Shown here piece after piece: positions 1 to 7,590 of a stretch of DNA of 8,349 nt; the stretch's first letter is position 1, and each line of letters opens with the position of its first letter. Position numbers and translations under genes: made by a program. The DNA comes from Phycisphaerae bacterium. Lineage in GTDB: Bacteria; Planctomycetota; Phycisphaerae; Sedimentisphaerales; SG8-4. Below the pieces are notes generated by a model. It worked only from the letters and a program-made list of their open reading frames with translations, was not told where the DNA came from and made no database searches. The stretch spans positions 1 through 8,349 of the forward strand of contig JAUWLI010000113.1 of assembly GCA_030613765.1 (NCBI GenBank), given 5' to 3'.

Positions 1-1236
1 CTGTCGAGCTATGGGGCAAAAGACCTGAAAACGCCGCACATCGACAACCTCGTTGCGAAGGGCATGCGGTTTGATAACTTCTACGCTAACTGCCCGGTCT
101 GCTCGCCGACCCGGGCGTCGCTGTTGACCGGCAGATACCCTGACCTGGTCGGCGTGCCGGGAGTCATCCGCACGCATCTAAGAAACAACTGGGGCTATCT
201 TGCTCCGCAAGCGGTTCTACTGCCGAAGCTGCTCAAGCGGGCCGGCTATCATACTGCTATTGTGGGCAAATGGCACCTCGGCCTGGAGCCACCGAACATC
301 CCCAATGTCCGAGGCTTCGACCTTTTCCACGGCTATCTCGGTGACATGATGGACGACTACTACAACCATAGACGTCACGGCATAAACTACATGCGGCTAA
401 ACAACAAAGAAATCGACCCCAAAGGCCACGCCACCGATCTATTTTCGCAGTGGGCGGTAGACTACATCAAAGAGCGTTCCAGGTCGAAGCAGCCTTTCTT
501 TCTGTATCTGGCTTATAATGCGCCACACACCCCGATCCAGCCGCCGAAGGAATGGTTCGAAAAGGTGAAAGAACGGGAAAAGAATATCAGTGACAAACGA
601 GCCAAGCTCGTCGCCCTGATTGAGCACATGGATGATGGTATCGGGAAGGTGCTGGAGGCGCTGAAGCAGTCTGGTGCGAAGGAGAATACACTTATCATCT
701 TTACATCTGATAACGGCGGGCAGTTGAACGTCGGAGCCAACAATGGCCCGCTGCGAGCCGGAAAGCAGGATATGTATGAGGGAGGTATTCGTGTGCCGAT
801 GTGCGCGGTGTGGCCGTCAAAGATAAAAGCCGGCTCATACGGCGACCGTGTCGCCTTAACTATGGACTTGTTCCCGACGATTTGTGAGGCGGCGGGTACG
901 GCGGTGGATTATGAGATTGACGGCCACAGCATCCTGCCGGCATTGCTCGGTAAAAGCCAGCCTGCCGAAGACCGTTTTCTCTTCTGGGTGCGTCGCGAAG
1001 GCGGTCGTTATGGTGGCCGGGCCTATTATGCCGTGCGCTACGGCGACTTTAAACTCGTGCAGAACAGCCCGTTCGAGCCGCTGCAGCTTTACAACCTCAA
1101 GGATGACCCGAAGGAACAAAATCCGCTGGACAGAAAGCATCCAATGTATAACAAACTTTTCACCGCCCTGCGCAACCACATCATCGAAGCCGGTGCCGTG
1201 CCCTGGGAGAAATACCCCGTAAAACTGAGTAGTTAA
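1..1236 (+). CDS. Sulfatase (formylglycine-dependent, family S1), 5' end outside the window
   Basis: Hydrolyses sulfate esters, probably on a sulfated polysaccharide outside the cytoplasm. The frame is open from base 1, so the start, any signal peptide and the first metal-binding aspartates lie upstream. The first visible residues (LSSYGAKDLKTPHIDNL) match the early sulfatase core. The signature C-S-P-T-R begins at bases 100-102; this Cys is the one matured to formylglycine by the FGE/anaerobic sulfatase-maturase systems. It is followed by ASLLTGR. GKWHLG (265-282) supplies the catalytic Lys and His, and S-D-N-G-G (706-720) the Asp/Asn metal ligands. PFFLYLAYNAPHTP and GGIRVP are further family hallmarks. 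The C-terminus looks complete and the gene ends at TAA. The next gene starts 27 bases on in the same direction, so an operon is likely. Family assignment is firm; the substrate cannot be read from the sequence. Confidence 0.96.
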   Translation: MSSYGAKDLKTPHIDNLVAKGMRFDNFYANCPVCSPTRASLLTGRYPDLVGVPGVIRTHLRNNWGYLAPQAVLLPKLLKRAGYHTAIVGKWHLGLEPPNIPNVRGFDLFHGYLGDMMDDYYNHRRHGINYMRLNNKEIDPKGHATDLFSQWAVDYIKERSRSKQPFFLYLAYNAPHTPIQPPKEWFEKVKEREKNISDKRAKLVALIEHMDDGIGKVLEALKQSGAKENTLIIFTSDNGGQLNVGANNGPLRAGKQDMYEGGIRVPMCAVWPSKIKAGSYGDRVALTMDLFPTICEAAGTAVDYEIDGHSILPALLGKSQPAEDRFLFWVRREGGRYGGRAYYAVRYGDFKLVQNSPFEPLQLYNLKDDPKEQNPLDRKHPMYNKLFTALRNHIIEAGAVPWEKYPVKLSS

Positions 1237-1247
1237 TCTAAAATTCA

Positions 1248-1252
1248 AGAGG
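1248..1252 (+). promoter_or_regulatory. Ribosome binding site deciding the start of the large FAD protein
   Basis: AGAGG lies 11 bases before the ATG at 1264 but only 2 bases before the in-frame GTG at 1255. The spacing favours ATG 1264. The protein then begins MKKRKD, a normal charged signal-peptide start. Confidence 0.6.
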
Positions 1253-1263
1253 TAGTGGTAAAA

Positions 1264-4200
1264 ATGAAGAAGAGAAAAGACATATTGAGTAGCTTGTTAT
1301 TTATGGTTCTGTTGTACTCGGTTGTTTCAACTGCTTCGGCGGATACAGTCCTGCTCGAGGCAGAGAGTTTTGAGGACCCTGGCGGCTGGGTCATTGACCA
1401 GCAGTTCATGGACCAGATGGGCTCGCCTTATCTGTTGGCCCACGGTTTGGGGGAGCCGGTAAATGACGCTGTCACAAAAGTTCGGTTTCCTTCAACCGGA
1501 AAATATCGCATCTGGGTGCGCACTCGCGATTGGGTTGCTCCGTGGAAAGCTCCCGGCGCACCGGGCAGGTTCCAGTTGCTCATCGACGGCAAACCACTCA
1601 AAACCGTCTTCGGTACTACAAGGGCCGACTGGCACTGGCAGGATGGCGGAACGGTAGAGATAACGAAAAAGCAAGCTAAAATCGCGCTGCACGATTTGAC
1701 CGGCTTCGAAGGAAGATGCGATGCTGTCGTTTTCTCAACCGATACGAACTTCACACCGCCCAAAAAAGGTGAAAGTCTAAACAGGTTTCGACGAAAATTA
1801 CTTGGCTTGCCCGATGCTCCCGAAGATGCAGGCCGATACGATTTGGTTGTGGTCGGCGGCGGCATTGCGGGCACCTGTACTGCTGTTTCGGCGGCCAGAC
1901 TCGGGCTCCAGGTAGCGCTGATACAAAACCGGCCTGTACTCGGCGGCAACAACAGCTCGGAAGTCCGCGTCCATTTAGGAGGCAAGATAAACCTTCCACC
2001 TTATCCTGCGCTGGGCAACGTCGTCAAGGAGCTCGATTCGGGAAAGCGCGGAAATGCGCAACCTGCTTCAAACTACGATGACAAAAAGAAGCTGCGTGTT
2101 GTGCAGGCCGAGAAGAATATTCACCTGTTTCTAAATACGCACGCCTATAAGGTTGAGAAAAAAGGTAACCGAATCACCAACATCTTTGCCAAAAATATAA
2201 TAACAGGTAAGGAGCTGCGATTTGCTGCCCCCTTGTTTGCCGACTGCACCGGCGATGGTACTATAGGATTCCTTGCCGGCGCCGATTATCGTATGGGACG
2301 TGAGGGACGTGCCCGGACCGCAGAGTCACTGGCGCCCAAAGAGCCCGACAAAATGACAATGGGCGCCTCGGTGCAATGGTACACTGAAAAAACCGACGAA
2401 TTCTCCGCGTTTCCGGATTGCCCCTGGGCGCTGCAGTTCAACGAAGAAAGCTGCCAGCGCTTAACCCGGGGAGATTGGGACTGGGAAACCGGTCTCAACC
2501 GCGATCAGATAACCGAATTTGAGTCCATTCGTGACCATGCCCTTCGCGCCGTCTATGGCAACTGGGCGTTTCTGAAGAGTTCCAGCCGCGATAAGGTCAA
2601 ATACGAAAAACTCAAACTTTCCTGGGTCGCCTATATCGCCGGCAAGCGCGAATCCCGCCGCTTGCTCGGCGATGTCATATTGCAGCAGCAGGACATCCAG
2701 CAGAAAAAAGAATTTCCCGATGCCTTTGTCACGACTACCTGGACAATCGACCTTCACTATCCCGCACCGGAGAACACCAAACACTTCCCCGGCCGGGAGT
2801 TCAGAACAATCGCCAAACATGCCCGCATCGACCCGTATCCGATTCCTTTCCGCTGCCTCTATTCACGCAATATCGACAATCTAATGATGGCAGGGCGCTG
2901 CATCAGCGTTACTCACGTGGCGTTGGGTACGGTCCGTGTCATGCGGACGTGCGGCATGATGGGTGAAGTAGTGGGCATGGCCGCTTCGCTGTGCGCCAAG
3001 CACAAAACCGATCCTCGTGGCGTCTATCAGCGGCACCTGGCCGAGCTCAAAGAATTGGCTAAACGCGGTGTTGGTAAGTCGGATCTGGCAGATGACAATG
3101 CGTTCGTACAGGCGATGGAGAATGGCAAGCTTGCCAATGAAGGATTTATACGGTGCCGAAATTTTGTCAAAGGCTGGCTCAAGCATGCCGACCCTGCGAC
3201 CGGCTTAATCCCAAGGAACCTCAACAGAAACAAGGACATTTGGAATGCCCAGGACAGCGCCGCCGACAACTATCCCTTTATGGTGCTCACTGCGGCCATT
3301 ACAGACCGCCCCATGTTCAATGGTCGAATGCTCGATATGCTTCGCACTGAGACCAAACTTACATCCCGCATCGGGAACCTGCCGGACACGTACTCATTTC
3401 CCAAAAAGAATTTTCAGTCCGCACAGCCTGATATAGGCCGCATCATCTTCGGCTCATCCGAATATATCAAAGACGGCCTGCTGCCGCTTACCGAGTGGCT
3501 GGGCCCAAGTCCCTGGTGCGACCGTATGATCGGCATTCTTGATGATATATGGAAGCACGCCCCTGTCGAAACAAAATATGGCAAAATCCCGTCAACCAGC
3601 CAGGAAATCAACGGCGAGATGCTCCAGCCCCTTTCCCGCATCTACTGGATGACTGGCGACAAAAAATACCTCGACTGGGCCATTCGCCTCGGCGACTACT
3701 ACCTCCTTGGCGACCACCACCCTACCCGTGTAGTTTCCCCGGCGAAGGGGCAGTGGCTCCTGCTTGAACTGACCGAACCGCAGCAAATCGCCCGCGCCGA
3801 AATCGCCTGGATCTACGGTGACCGGCGAAGTTACGTTTTCAACATCGAGACCTCCGGCGATAAGCAGACCTGGAAGAAGATCTTCGACGGCAAGTCAAGC
3901 GGCAAGTCGGCGGCCATGGAATCATACGGCCTGCCTGAGACTTCGGGCCGCTATGCCCGCATCAATGGCTTCGGTAACAACGAGAACGACTGGACCAACA
4001 TCGCCGAGATTGCCCTCTATGGAGCGGCAGATGAGAAGCTGAAGGTCAAATCCGCAACAGCCAGCGGTCACCAGGTCCCGAACAAGCCGGCCAACACCTT
4101 CGATGGTGATATGGGCACAAGATGGTCCGTTGGCGGGGCGGGTGCCAGCGGACCGAGGCTGCGACTCGATGACCACGGCTGCGAAATTGTCTCTGGCCTG

Positions 4201-5031
4201 TGTGAGATCTACGCCGCCGTCAATTTTGTCGCCCCTGATAAGAAGCACGCATATGAAAAACCAATCCACGAGATGCTCGACCGAATCCTCGAAGTGGGCC
4301 GCGACGGGCATGGTCTGTTCTACAACTGGGTCGATACCGCCACCGGTGCCCATGACAACGGTAGAACCGATAACTGGGGCTACAACCTGAACGGTGTCTA
4401 CACCGTTTATCTAATCGACAAAACCGAGGCCTATCGTCAGGCCGTACGATATGCCCTCGGCAACCTCACTCAATACTATAGCGACTACAAATGGGAAGGT
4501 GGTGGTGCCGATGGCTACGCCGATTCCATCGAAGGCGCCATCAACCTCTACAACCGCGAACCAATACGCTCAGCCGAAGAATGGCTGGATTATTCAACAA
4601 GGCTGATGTGGAAAATTCAAAAACCGGATGGCATCGTCGAGGGCTGGCATGGGGATGGCAACTTCGCAAGAACTACCATAATGTATTGCCTGTGGAAAAC
4701 CAGGGGTCTGACTATCAGACCTTGGCGCGAGGATGTGGTTTTTGGTGCTGTTCAGGATGGCAATGTTCTCAAAATAAGTATCCGTGCCGAAAAGAATTGG
4801 GAGGGGAAAATCCTGTTCGATGTGCCGCGTCATAAAACCATTATGAAGATGCCTCTCGACTGGCCCCGCCTCAATCAGTTTCCCGAATGGTTCACCGTCG
4901 AAGCAGGCAAATCATATGTCGGTCACGACCTGACGTCCAATTCCAGCCAAACACTTACGGGCAAACAATTGCATGAAGGTATAGCCATACACTTAAAGGC
5001 CGGCACCGAACGGCGCATGCTGGTGAAATAA
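1264..5031 (+). CDS. Secreted multidomain FAD-dependent oxidoreductase with toroid-like C-terminal region and discoidin-like insert
   Basis: A 1255-residue exported protein. Residues 1-26 form a Sec signal peptide (MKKRK, hydrophobic core, cleavage after A-S-A). Residues 27 to about 165 are a β-rich, possibly carbohydrate-binding domain opening LLEAESFEDPGGWV. The FAD domain (about 192-580) carries the dinucleotide motif G-G-G-I-A-G at 198-203, then LGGNNSSEVR, and ends with the MAGRCISVTHVALG block near 542-555, typical of the FAD_oxidored family (PF12831). From about 610 to 1165 the helical repeats (for example SRIYWMTGDKKYLDWAIRLG) suggest an (α/α) toroid like GH127/GH88-type enzymes. Discoidin-like sequence splits this at about 823-964. 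The last 90 residues are β-rich. Homologues are common in Planctomycetes and Bacteroidetes, some labelled putative xanthan lyase. The reaction is unknown; oxidation of a polysaccharide-derived substrate is inferred from the sulfatase neighbour. An alternative GTG start at 1255 would add three residues. Confidence 0.9.
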   Translation: MKKRKDILSSLLFMVLLYSVVSTASADTVLLEAESFEDPGGWVIDQQFMDQMGSPYLLAHGLGEPVNDAVTKVRFPSTGKYRIWVRTRDWVAPWKAPGAPGRFQLLIDGKPLKTVFGTTRADWHWQDGGTVEITKKQAKIALHDLTGFEGRCDAVVFSTDTNFTPPKKGESLNRFRRKLLGLPDAPEDAGRYDLVVVGGGIAGTCTAVSAARLGLQVALIQNRPVLGGNNSSEVRVHLGGKINLPPYPALGNVVKELDSGKRGNAQPASNYDDKKKLRVVQAEKNIHLFLNTHAYKVEKKGNRITNIFAKNIITGKELRFAAPLFADCTGDGTIGFLAGADYRMGREGRARTAESLAPKEPDKMTMGASVQWYTEKTDEFSAFPDCPWALQFNEESCQRLTRGDWDWETGLNRDQITEFESIRDHALRAVYGNWAFLKSSSRDKVKYEKLKLSWVAYIAGKRESRRLLGDVILQQQDIQQKKEFPDAFVTTTWTIDLHYPAPENTKHFPGREFRTIAKHARIDPYPIPFRCLYSRNIDNLMMAGRCISVTHVALGTVRVMRTCGMMGEVVGMAASLCAKHKTDPRGVYQRHLAELKELAKRGVGKSDLADDNAFVQAMENGKLANEGFIRCRNFVKGWLKHADPATGLIPRNLNRNKDIWNAQDSAADNYPFMVLTAAITDRPMFNGRMLDMLRTETKLTSRIGNLPDTYSFPKKNFQSAQPDIGRIIFGSSEYIKDGLLPLTEWLGPSPWCDRMIGILDDIWKHAPVETKYGKIPSTSQEINGEMLQPLSRIYWMTGDKKYLDWAIRLGDYYLLGDHHPTRVVSPAKGQWLLLELTEPQQIARAEIAWIYGDRRSYVFNIETSGDKQTWKKIFDGKSSGKSAAMESYGLPETSGRYARINGFGNNENDWTNIAEIALYGAADEKLKVKSATASGHQVPNKPANTFDGDMGTRWSVGGAGASGPRLRLDDHGCEIVSGLCEIYAAVNFVAPDKKHAYEKPIHEMLDRILEVGRDGHGLFYNWVDTATGAHDNGRTDNWGYNLNGVYTVYLIDKTEAYRQAVRYALGNLTQYYSDYKWEGGGADGYADSIEGAINLYNREPIRSAEEWLDYSTRLMWKIQKPDGIVEGWHGDGNFARTTIMYCLWKTRGLTIRPWREDVVFGAVQDGNVLKISIRAEKNWEGKILFDVPRHKTIMKMPLDWPRLNQFPEWFTVEAGKSYVGHDLTSNSSQTLTGKQLHEGIAIHLKAGTERRMLVK
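3730..4155 (+). other. Discoidin (F5/8 type C)-like insert in permuted order within the FAD protein
   Basis: Domain feature inside the large CDS, residues about 823-964. The first part (from GQWLLLELTEPQQI through GNNENDWTNIAEIALYG, residues 829-920) matches the middle and C-terminal strands of an F5/8 type C/CBM32 domain. It is followed by ATASGHQVPNKPANTFDGDMGTRWS (bases 4054-4128, about residues 931-955), which is what normally opens such a domain. The flanking helical sequence (YYLLGDHHPTR before, LRLDDHGCE after) would read continuously without the insert. This is either a circularly permuted domain or one domain lacking its start plus a truncated second copy. Confidence 0.65.
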
Positions 5032-5095
5032 CCTCAAGAAAGAGCATAATAGCAAAAGTTTATTTATACACTTGTTGCAAGCAGCATTCAAAACC

Positions 5096-5101
5096 AGGGG
5101 G
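5096..5101 (+). promoter_or_regulatory. Ribosome binding site of the terminase gene
   Basis: AGGGGG lies 7 bases before the ATG at 5109, a strong and well-spaced Shine-Dalgarno. It supports that start and independent translation after the 77-base gap. I see no convincing -35/-10 pair or terminator in 5032-5108, so read-through from the upstream gene is possible. Confidence 0.6.
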
Positions 5102-5108
5102 TTTAATA

Positions 5109-6605
5109 ATGACAAAATCAACTATGTGCAGTTCAGCAGGAACCTGCAATATCGAAAGAGCAGCTAACATTTACGAGAGTTTACGCCGTACTCGACCGGG
5201 CACAAAGCGGGACCTTAAAAATTACGTCAAAGTCTTTCTGGGTATCGATGTCCCGGACAAAAGAATCTGCCCCGAACATCATAGGCCGATGGATTATCTC
5301 TGGCACACTTTCGCTGCGGACTTCGCTGCCGAAGCAAAAGCAAACGCCGATGCAATTGTCTGGGCCAACCGTGCCGGCGGCAAGACTGAATTGGCTGCGG
5401 TCGCGACGCTTTTGGATTGTGTCTTTAAGCCGAACTGCCGGGTCAGGATTCTTGGCGGCTCAGGTGAGCAGTCCGGCAGGATGTATCAATACCTTACCGC
5501 TTTTTTATGGAACGGCTTCGAAAAGTTTCTGGCAGGCCCGGCCCTCAAAGCAAAATGCCGTTTTGTCAACGGCTCGTCCGTCGAAGTGCTCACCCAATCG
5601 GCGACAAGTGTTCGCGGCCAGCACATTCACAAACTTCGCTGTGATGAGGTCGAGCTTTTCGACGAGGATGTTTTTGCAGCCGCAAAGTTCACCACCCAAA
5701 GCACAGAAAATCTTGTGGCTGCTATGGAGCTAATCAGCACAATGCACAGACCGTATGGCTTGATGCAAAAAGTTGTTTCCGATGCAGATTGCTTTGGCAC
5801 CCCGGTTTTCAAATGGTGCATGTTGGAAGTGATTGAAAAATGCATCGATAGGAGCTGCTCGCAGTGCCCCTTGATGGAAGACTGCCGGGGAAAAGCAAAA
5901 GTTGCCGAAGGTTATCTGAAAATTGACGATTGTATAACGCAGATGCGCCGGGCCAGCAGGGCAGGCTTCGAGGCTGAGATGCTTTGCAGAAGGCCTTCAC
6001 TGGAGAATGTGGTCTTTAGCGAGTTCGACCCATACAGGCACGTCCAGCCTCTCGATTATGACAAGAACCTGCCTCTCTACCGCGCCCTTGATTTTGGTTT
6101 TGTAAATCCTTTTGTATGTTTGTGGATTCAGGTCGACAGTGCTGGTGTTGTGCGGGTCATAGATGAGTATGTTCGAAGCCGCGCGACTATTGACGTGCAC
6201 GTTGGCGAGATTAAGAGCCGCACGCCCGGCGGTGAAAGTTCGGTGGCTGCGACTTTTTGTGACCCCGCCGGTGCCGGCGTAAATGATGTTACAGGCACAA
6301 GTGCCGTTCGGGAGTTGAGGGCGATGGGAATAAAAGCCCGATACCGGCGAAGCGGCATCCTGCAGGGTATTGAGCTTATCCGGAGGGCGGTTCGGGCCGG
6401 AGACGGCAAAAGCCGGTTTATAATCTCACACAGGTGTCAGCGGCTGATAGAGGCGATGCGGTGCTATCATTATCCCGAATCCGGCAGTGCTGCCGCCGGC
6501 GAACTGCCCCTAAAAGACGGCGTCTACGACCACCCAATAGACGCTTTGCGATATTTCTTCGTCAACCACACACGAACCACAAAAACCACCACCAGACGCT
6601 ATTAA
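5109..6605 (+). CDS. Phage terminase large subunit-like protein (packaging ATPase-nuclease) with Cys cluster
   Basis: Terminase large subunits pump DNA into proheads and cut it, using an N-terminal ATPase and a C-terminal RNase H-like nuclease. This 498-residue protein has both. The Walker A-type loop A-N-R-A-G-G-K-T is at 86-93, the Walker B strand with D-E at 179-180, and a likely coupling motif STMHRP at 210-215. In the nuclease half, candidate metal ligands are D328 (ALDFGF), D385 (FCDPAG) and D474/D478 (DHPIDALRY), with E353 a further acidic candidate. Length is normal for the family. C245, C250, C253 and C259 (C-x4-C-x2-C-x5-C) between the halves could hold an Fe-S cluster or zinc. The last residues are Thr/Arg-rich and low-complexity. 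No portal, capsid or small terminase gene is near, so it is solitary here. It could be a prophage remnant, a domesticated enzyme, or the edge of an element whose other genes lie elsewhere. Family call is firm; role is open. Confidence 0.88.
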   Translation: MTKSTMCSSAGTCNIERAANIYESLRRTRPGTKRDLKNYVKVFLGIDVPDKRICPEHHRPMDYLWHTFAADFAAEAKANADAIVWANRAGGKTELAAVATLLDCVFKPNCRVRILGGSGEQSGRMYQYLTAFLWNGFEKFLAGPALKAKCRFVNGSSVEVLTQSATSVRGQHIHKLRCDEVELFDEDVFAAAKFTTQSTENLVAAMELISTMHRPYGLMQKVVSDADCFGTPVFKWCMLEVIEKCIDRSCSQCPLMEDCRGKAKVAEGYLKIDDCITQMRRASRAGFEAEMLCRRPSLENVVFSEFDPYRHVQPLDYDKNLPLYRALDFGFVNPFVCLWIQVDSAGVVRVIDEYVRSRATIDVHVGEIKSRTPGGESSVAATFCDPAGAGVNDVTGTSAVRELRAMGIKARYRRSGILQGIELIRRAVRAGDGKSRFIISHRCQRLIEAMRCYHYPESGSAAAGELPLKDGVYDHPIDALRYFFVNHTRTTKTTTRRY

Positions 6606-6632
6606 ATTGTGCGAAGATGAATCTGTTGTCCG

Positions 6633-6682
6633 GTTTATAATCGGCTGGTTTTCTTTGACTTCTCACCGCCACTGTTATAAAC
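6633..6682. repeat. 8-bp inverted repeat flanking a promoter-like region
   Basis: GTTTATAA (6633-6640) is matched by its reverse complement TTATAAAC (6675-6682), 34 bases apart. The right arm overlaps the candidate -10 element of the next gene, so an operator is conceivable. AT-rich 8-mers also pair by chance. Confidence 0.3.
6655..6681 (+). promoter_or_regulatory. Candidate promoter of the 249-residue protein gene
   Basis: TTGACT (6655-6660) resembles a -35 box. It is followed, after a short 15-base spacer, by an extended -10, TG-T-TATAAA (6673-6681). Transcription would start near 6688, about 30 bases before the ATG at 6720. AAGGCGG (6704-6710) lies 9 bases before that ATG as a ribosome binding site. 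A perfect TATAAT also occurs at 6636-6641 but has no partner box at normal spacing. Confidence 0.4.
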
Positions 6683-6719
6683 TGTGTAAAGTTACAGCTT
6701 TTTAAGGCGGCCAAAAACG

Positions 6720-7469
6720 ATGAATTACCAGTTCGACAAAGAGCACATATCTCAGCACGTAGTTAAATACGGCGTGGACGTCCGGCCGCCAATCGTCCTT
6801 AAACAGGATAAAACCAAGCTTCAGGACTACTGCAACGCCCTTATAGAGCAGTTTCCACAGGTTTTTGAGACCCTGGTGGCCGGCCCAAAGCAGTTGAGAA
6901 TGCAAAATACATTCTTGCTCTCCAACAACAAACGGGCCGAGATGCCGACATTCATATTGACCGCCAGAGGTCCCCTTTTTACTTTTCCGCAGCGCTTATA
7001 CATCGACGGCGTACAGGATATCGATATCCCTGGGAAGGATAAAATATTTCGAAAGGCCTTGGATGAGCTAAGAGCCAAATTTATAGACCGGGCGATACCG
7101 AGGGTAGGCGTGGTTCATGAATTTATTTTTGACACCGGCCAGATGGATTCGGTCCAGATTTTAGCCAGCAACTTTAACAATGATGTTTGGAGGCAGAGGG
7201 CAAAAAATTTGCGTATCTTGCTCGAAACTCCCATGGAAGAAAAAAACGTCAATGTGCAGATAAGACCGACTCAGTTAAGGCGTATCACAAGAGGCGATGG
7301 TGCCAATGTTCCTGCTCAGGATATGGCGTTTGGTATAATTGTAAATGTGGATATTAATAACCAGAACATCAAGGGTGATTTGACGAGCAGTGAGGTGCGC
7401 GATATTGTCGCCTTTGCTAACGACTACGTCCCGGAAGAGCTGATTAAATTTTTGAACAACGAGTATTAG
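6720..7469 (+). CDS. Hypothetical protein, 249 residues, downstream of the terminase
   Basis: I do not recognise this family. The frame is clean, with an ATG at 6720, a fair ribosome binding site (AAGGCGG, 9-base spacing) and a TAG stop, and its codon use resembles its neighbours. The product is soluble: no signal peptide, no membrane segment and only one Cys (C38). An N-terminal RPPIVL segment precedes an amphipathic helix (about 31-52). Then come alternating β-strands and charged helices, including LFTFPQRLYIDG, RVGVVHEFIFDTG near 126-138, and AFGIIVNVDINNQN near 203-216. The end is acidic (PEELIKFLNNEY). The layout loosely recalls the sporadically distributed TIGR04255 proteins, but this is only an impression. 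It follows the terminase by 114 bases with its own candidate promoter, so a functional link is possible but unproven. Confidence 0.8.
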   Translation: MNYQFDKEHISQHVVKYGVDVRPPIVLKQDKTKLQDYCNALIEQFPQVFETLVAGPKQLRMQNTFLLSNNKRAEMPTFILTARGPLFTFPQRLYIDGVQDIDIPGKDKIFRKALDELRAKFIDRAIPRVGVVHEFIFDTGQMDSVQILASNFNNDVWRQRAKNLRILLETPMEEKNVNVQIRPTQLRRITRGDGANVPAQDMAFGIIVNVDINNQNIKGDLTSSEVRDIVAFANDYVPEELIKFLNNEY

Positions 7470-7474
7470 AGGGC

Positions 7475-7490
7475 TTGCCGGGGCAGGCAA
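7475..7490 (+). terminator. Weak candidate terminator after the 249-residue protein gene
   Basis: TTGCC (7475-7479) pairs with GGCAA (7486-7490) around a 6-base loop, six bases after the stop codon, followed by only a mixed, T-leaning tract (ATATCTTTCTT). The short stem makes it marginal. Confidence 0.35.
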
Positions 7491-7563
7491 ATATCTTTCT
7501 TACCGACCGATAAAAACCTAATCTAAATCTTGTGGTTCCTCTTCGTCAATTACCAACAAAGAA

Positions 7564-7580
7564 CCGAGAACACAACTCGG
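7564..7580. repeat. Small hairpin CCGAG/CTCGG
   Basis: CCGAG (7564-7568) and CTCGG (7576-7580) form a perfect 5-bp stem with a 7-base AACACAA loop. It is the first of three successive hairpins in the gap. Confidence 0.35.
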
Positions 7581-7590
7581 CGATATTAAA

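Noticed and set aside
1428..1985. Minus-strand frame of 185 codons
   Set aside because: It overlaps the well-supported N-terminal and FAD regions of the + strand gene, and its Pro/Ser-rich product has no family features.
3922..4353. Minus-strand frame of 143 codons
   Set aside because: It lies wholly inside the large FAD gene, with low-information composition and no recognisable domain; a by-product of biased codon use.
5032..5108. Possible promoter or terminator between the FAD gene and the terminase
   Set aside because: A TATACA-like box occurs but without a -35 partner, and no stem with a T-tract is present.
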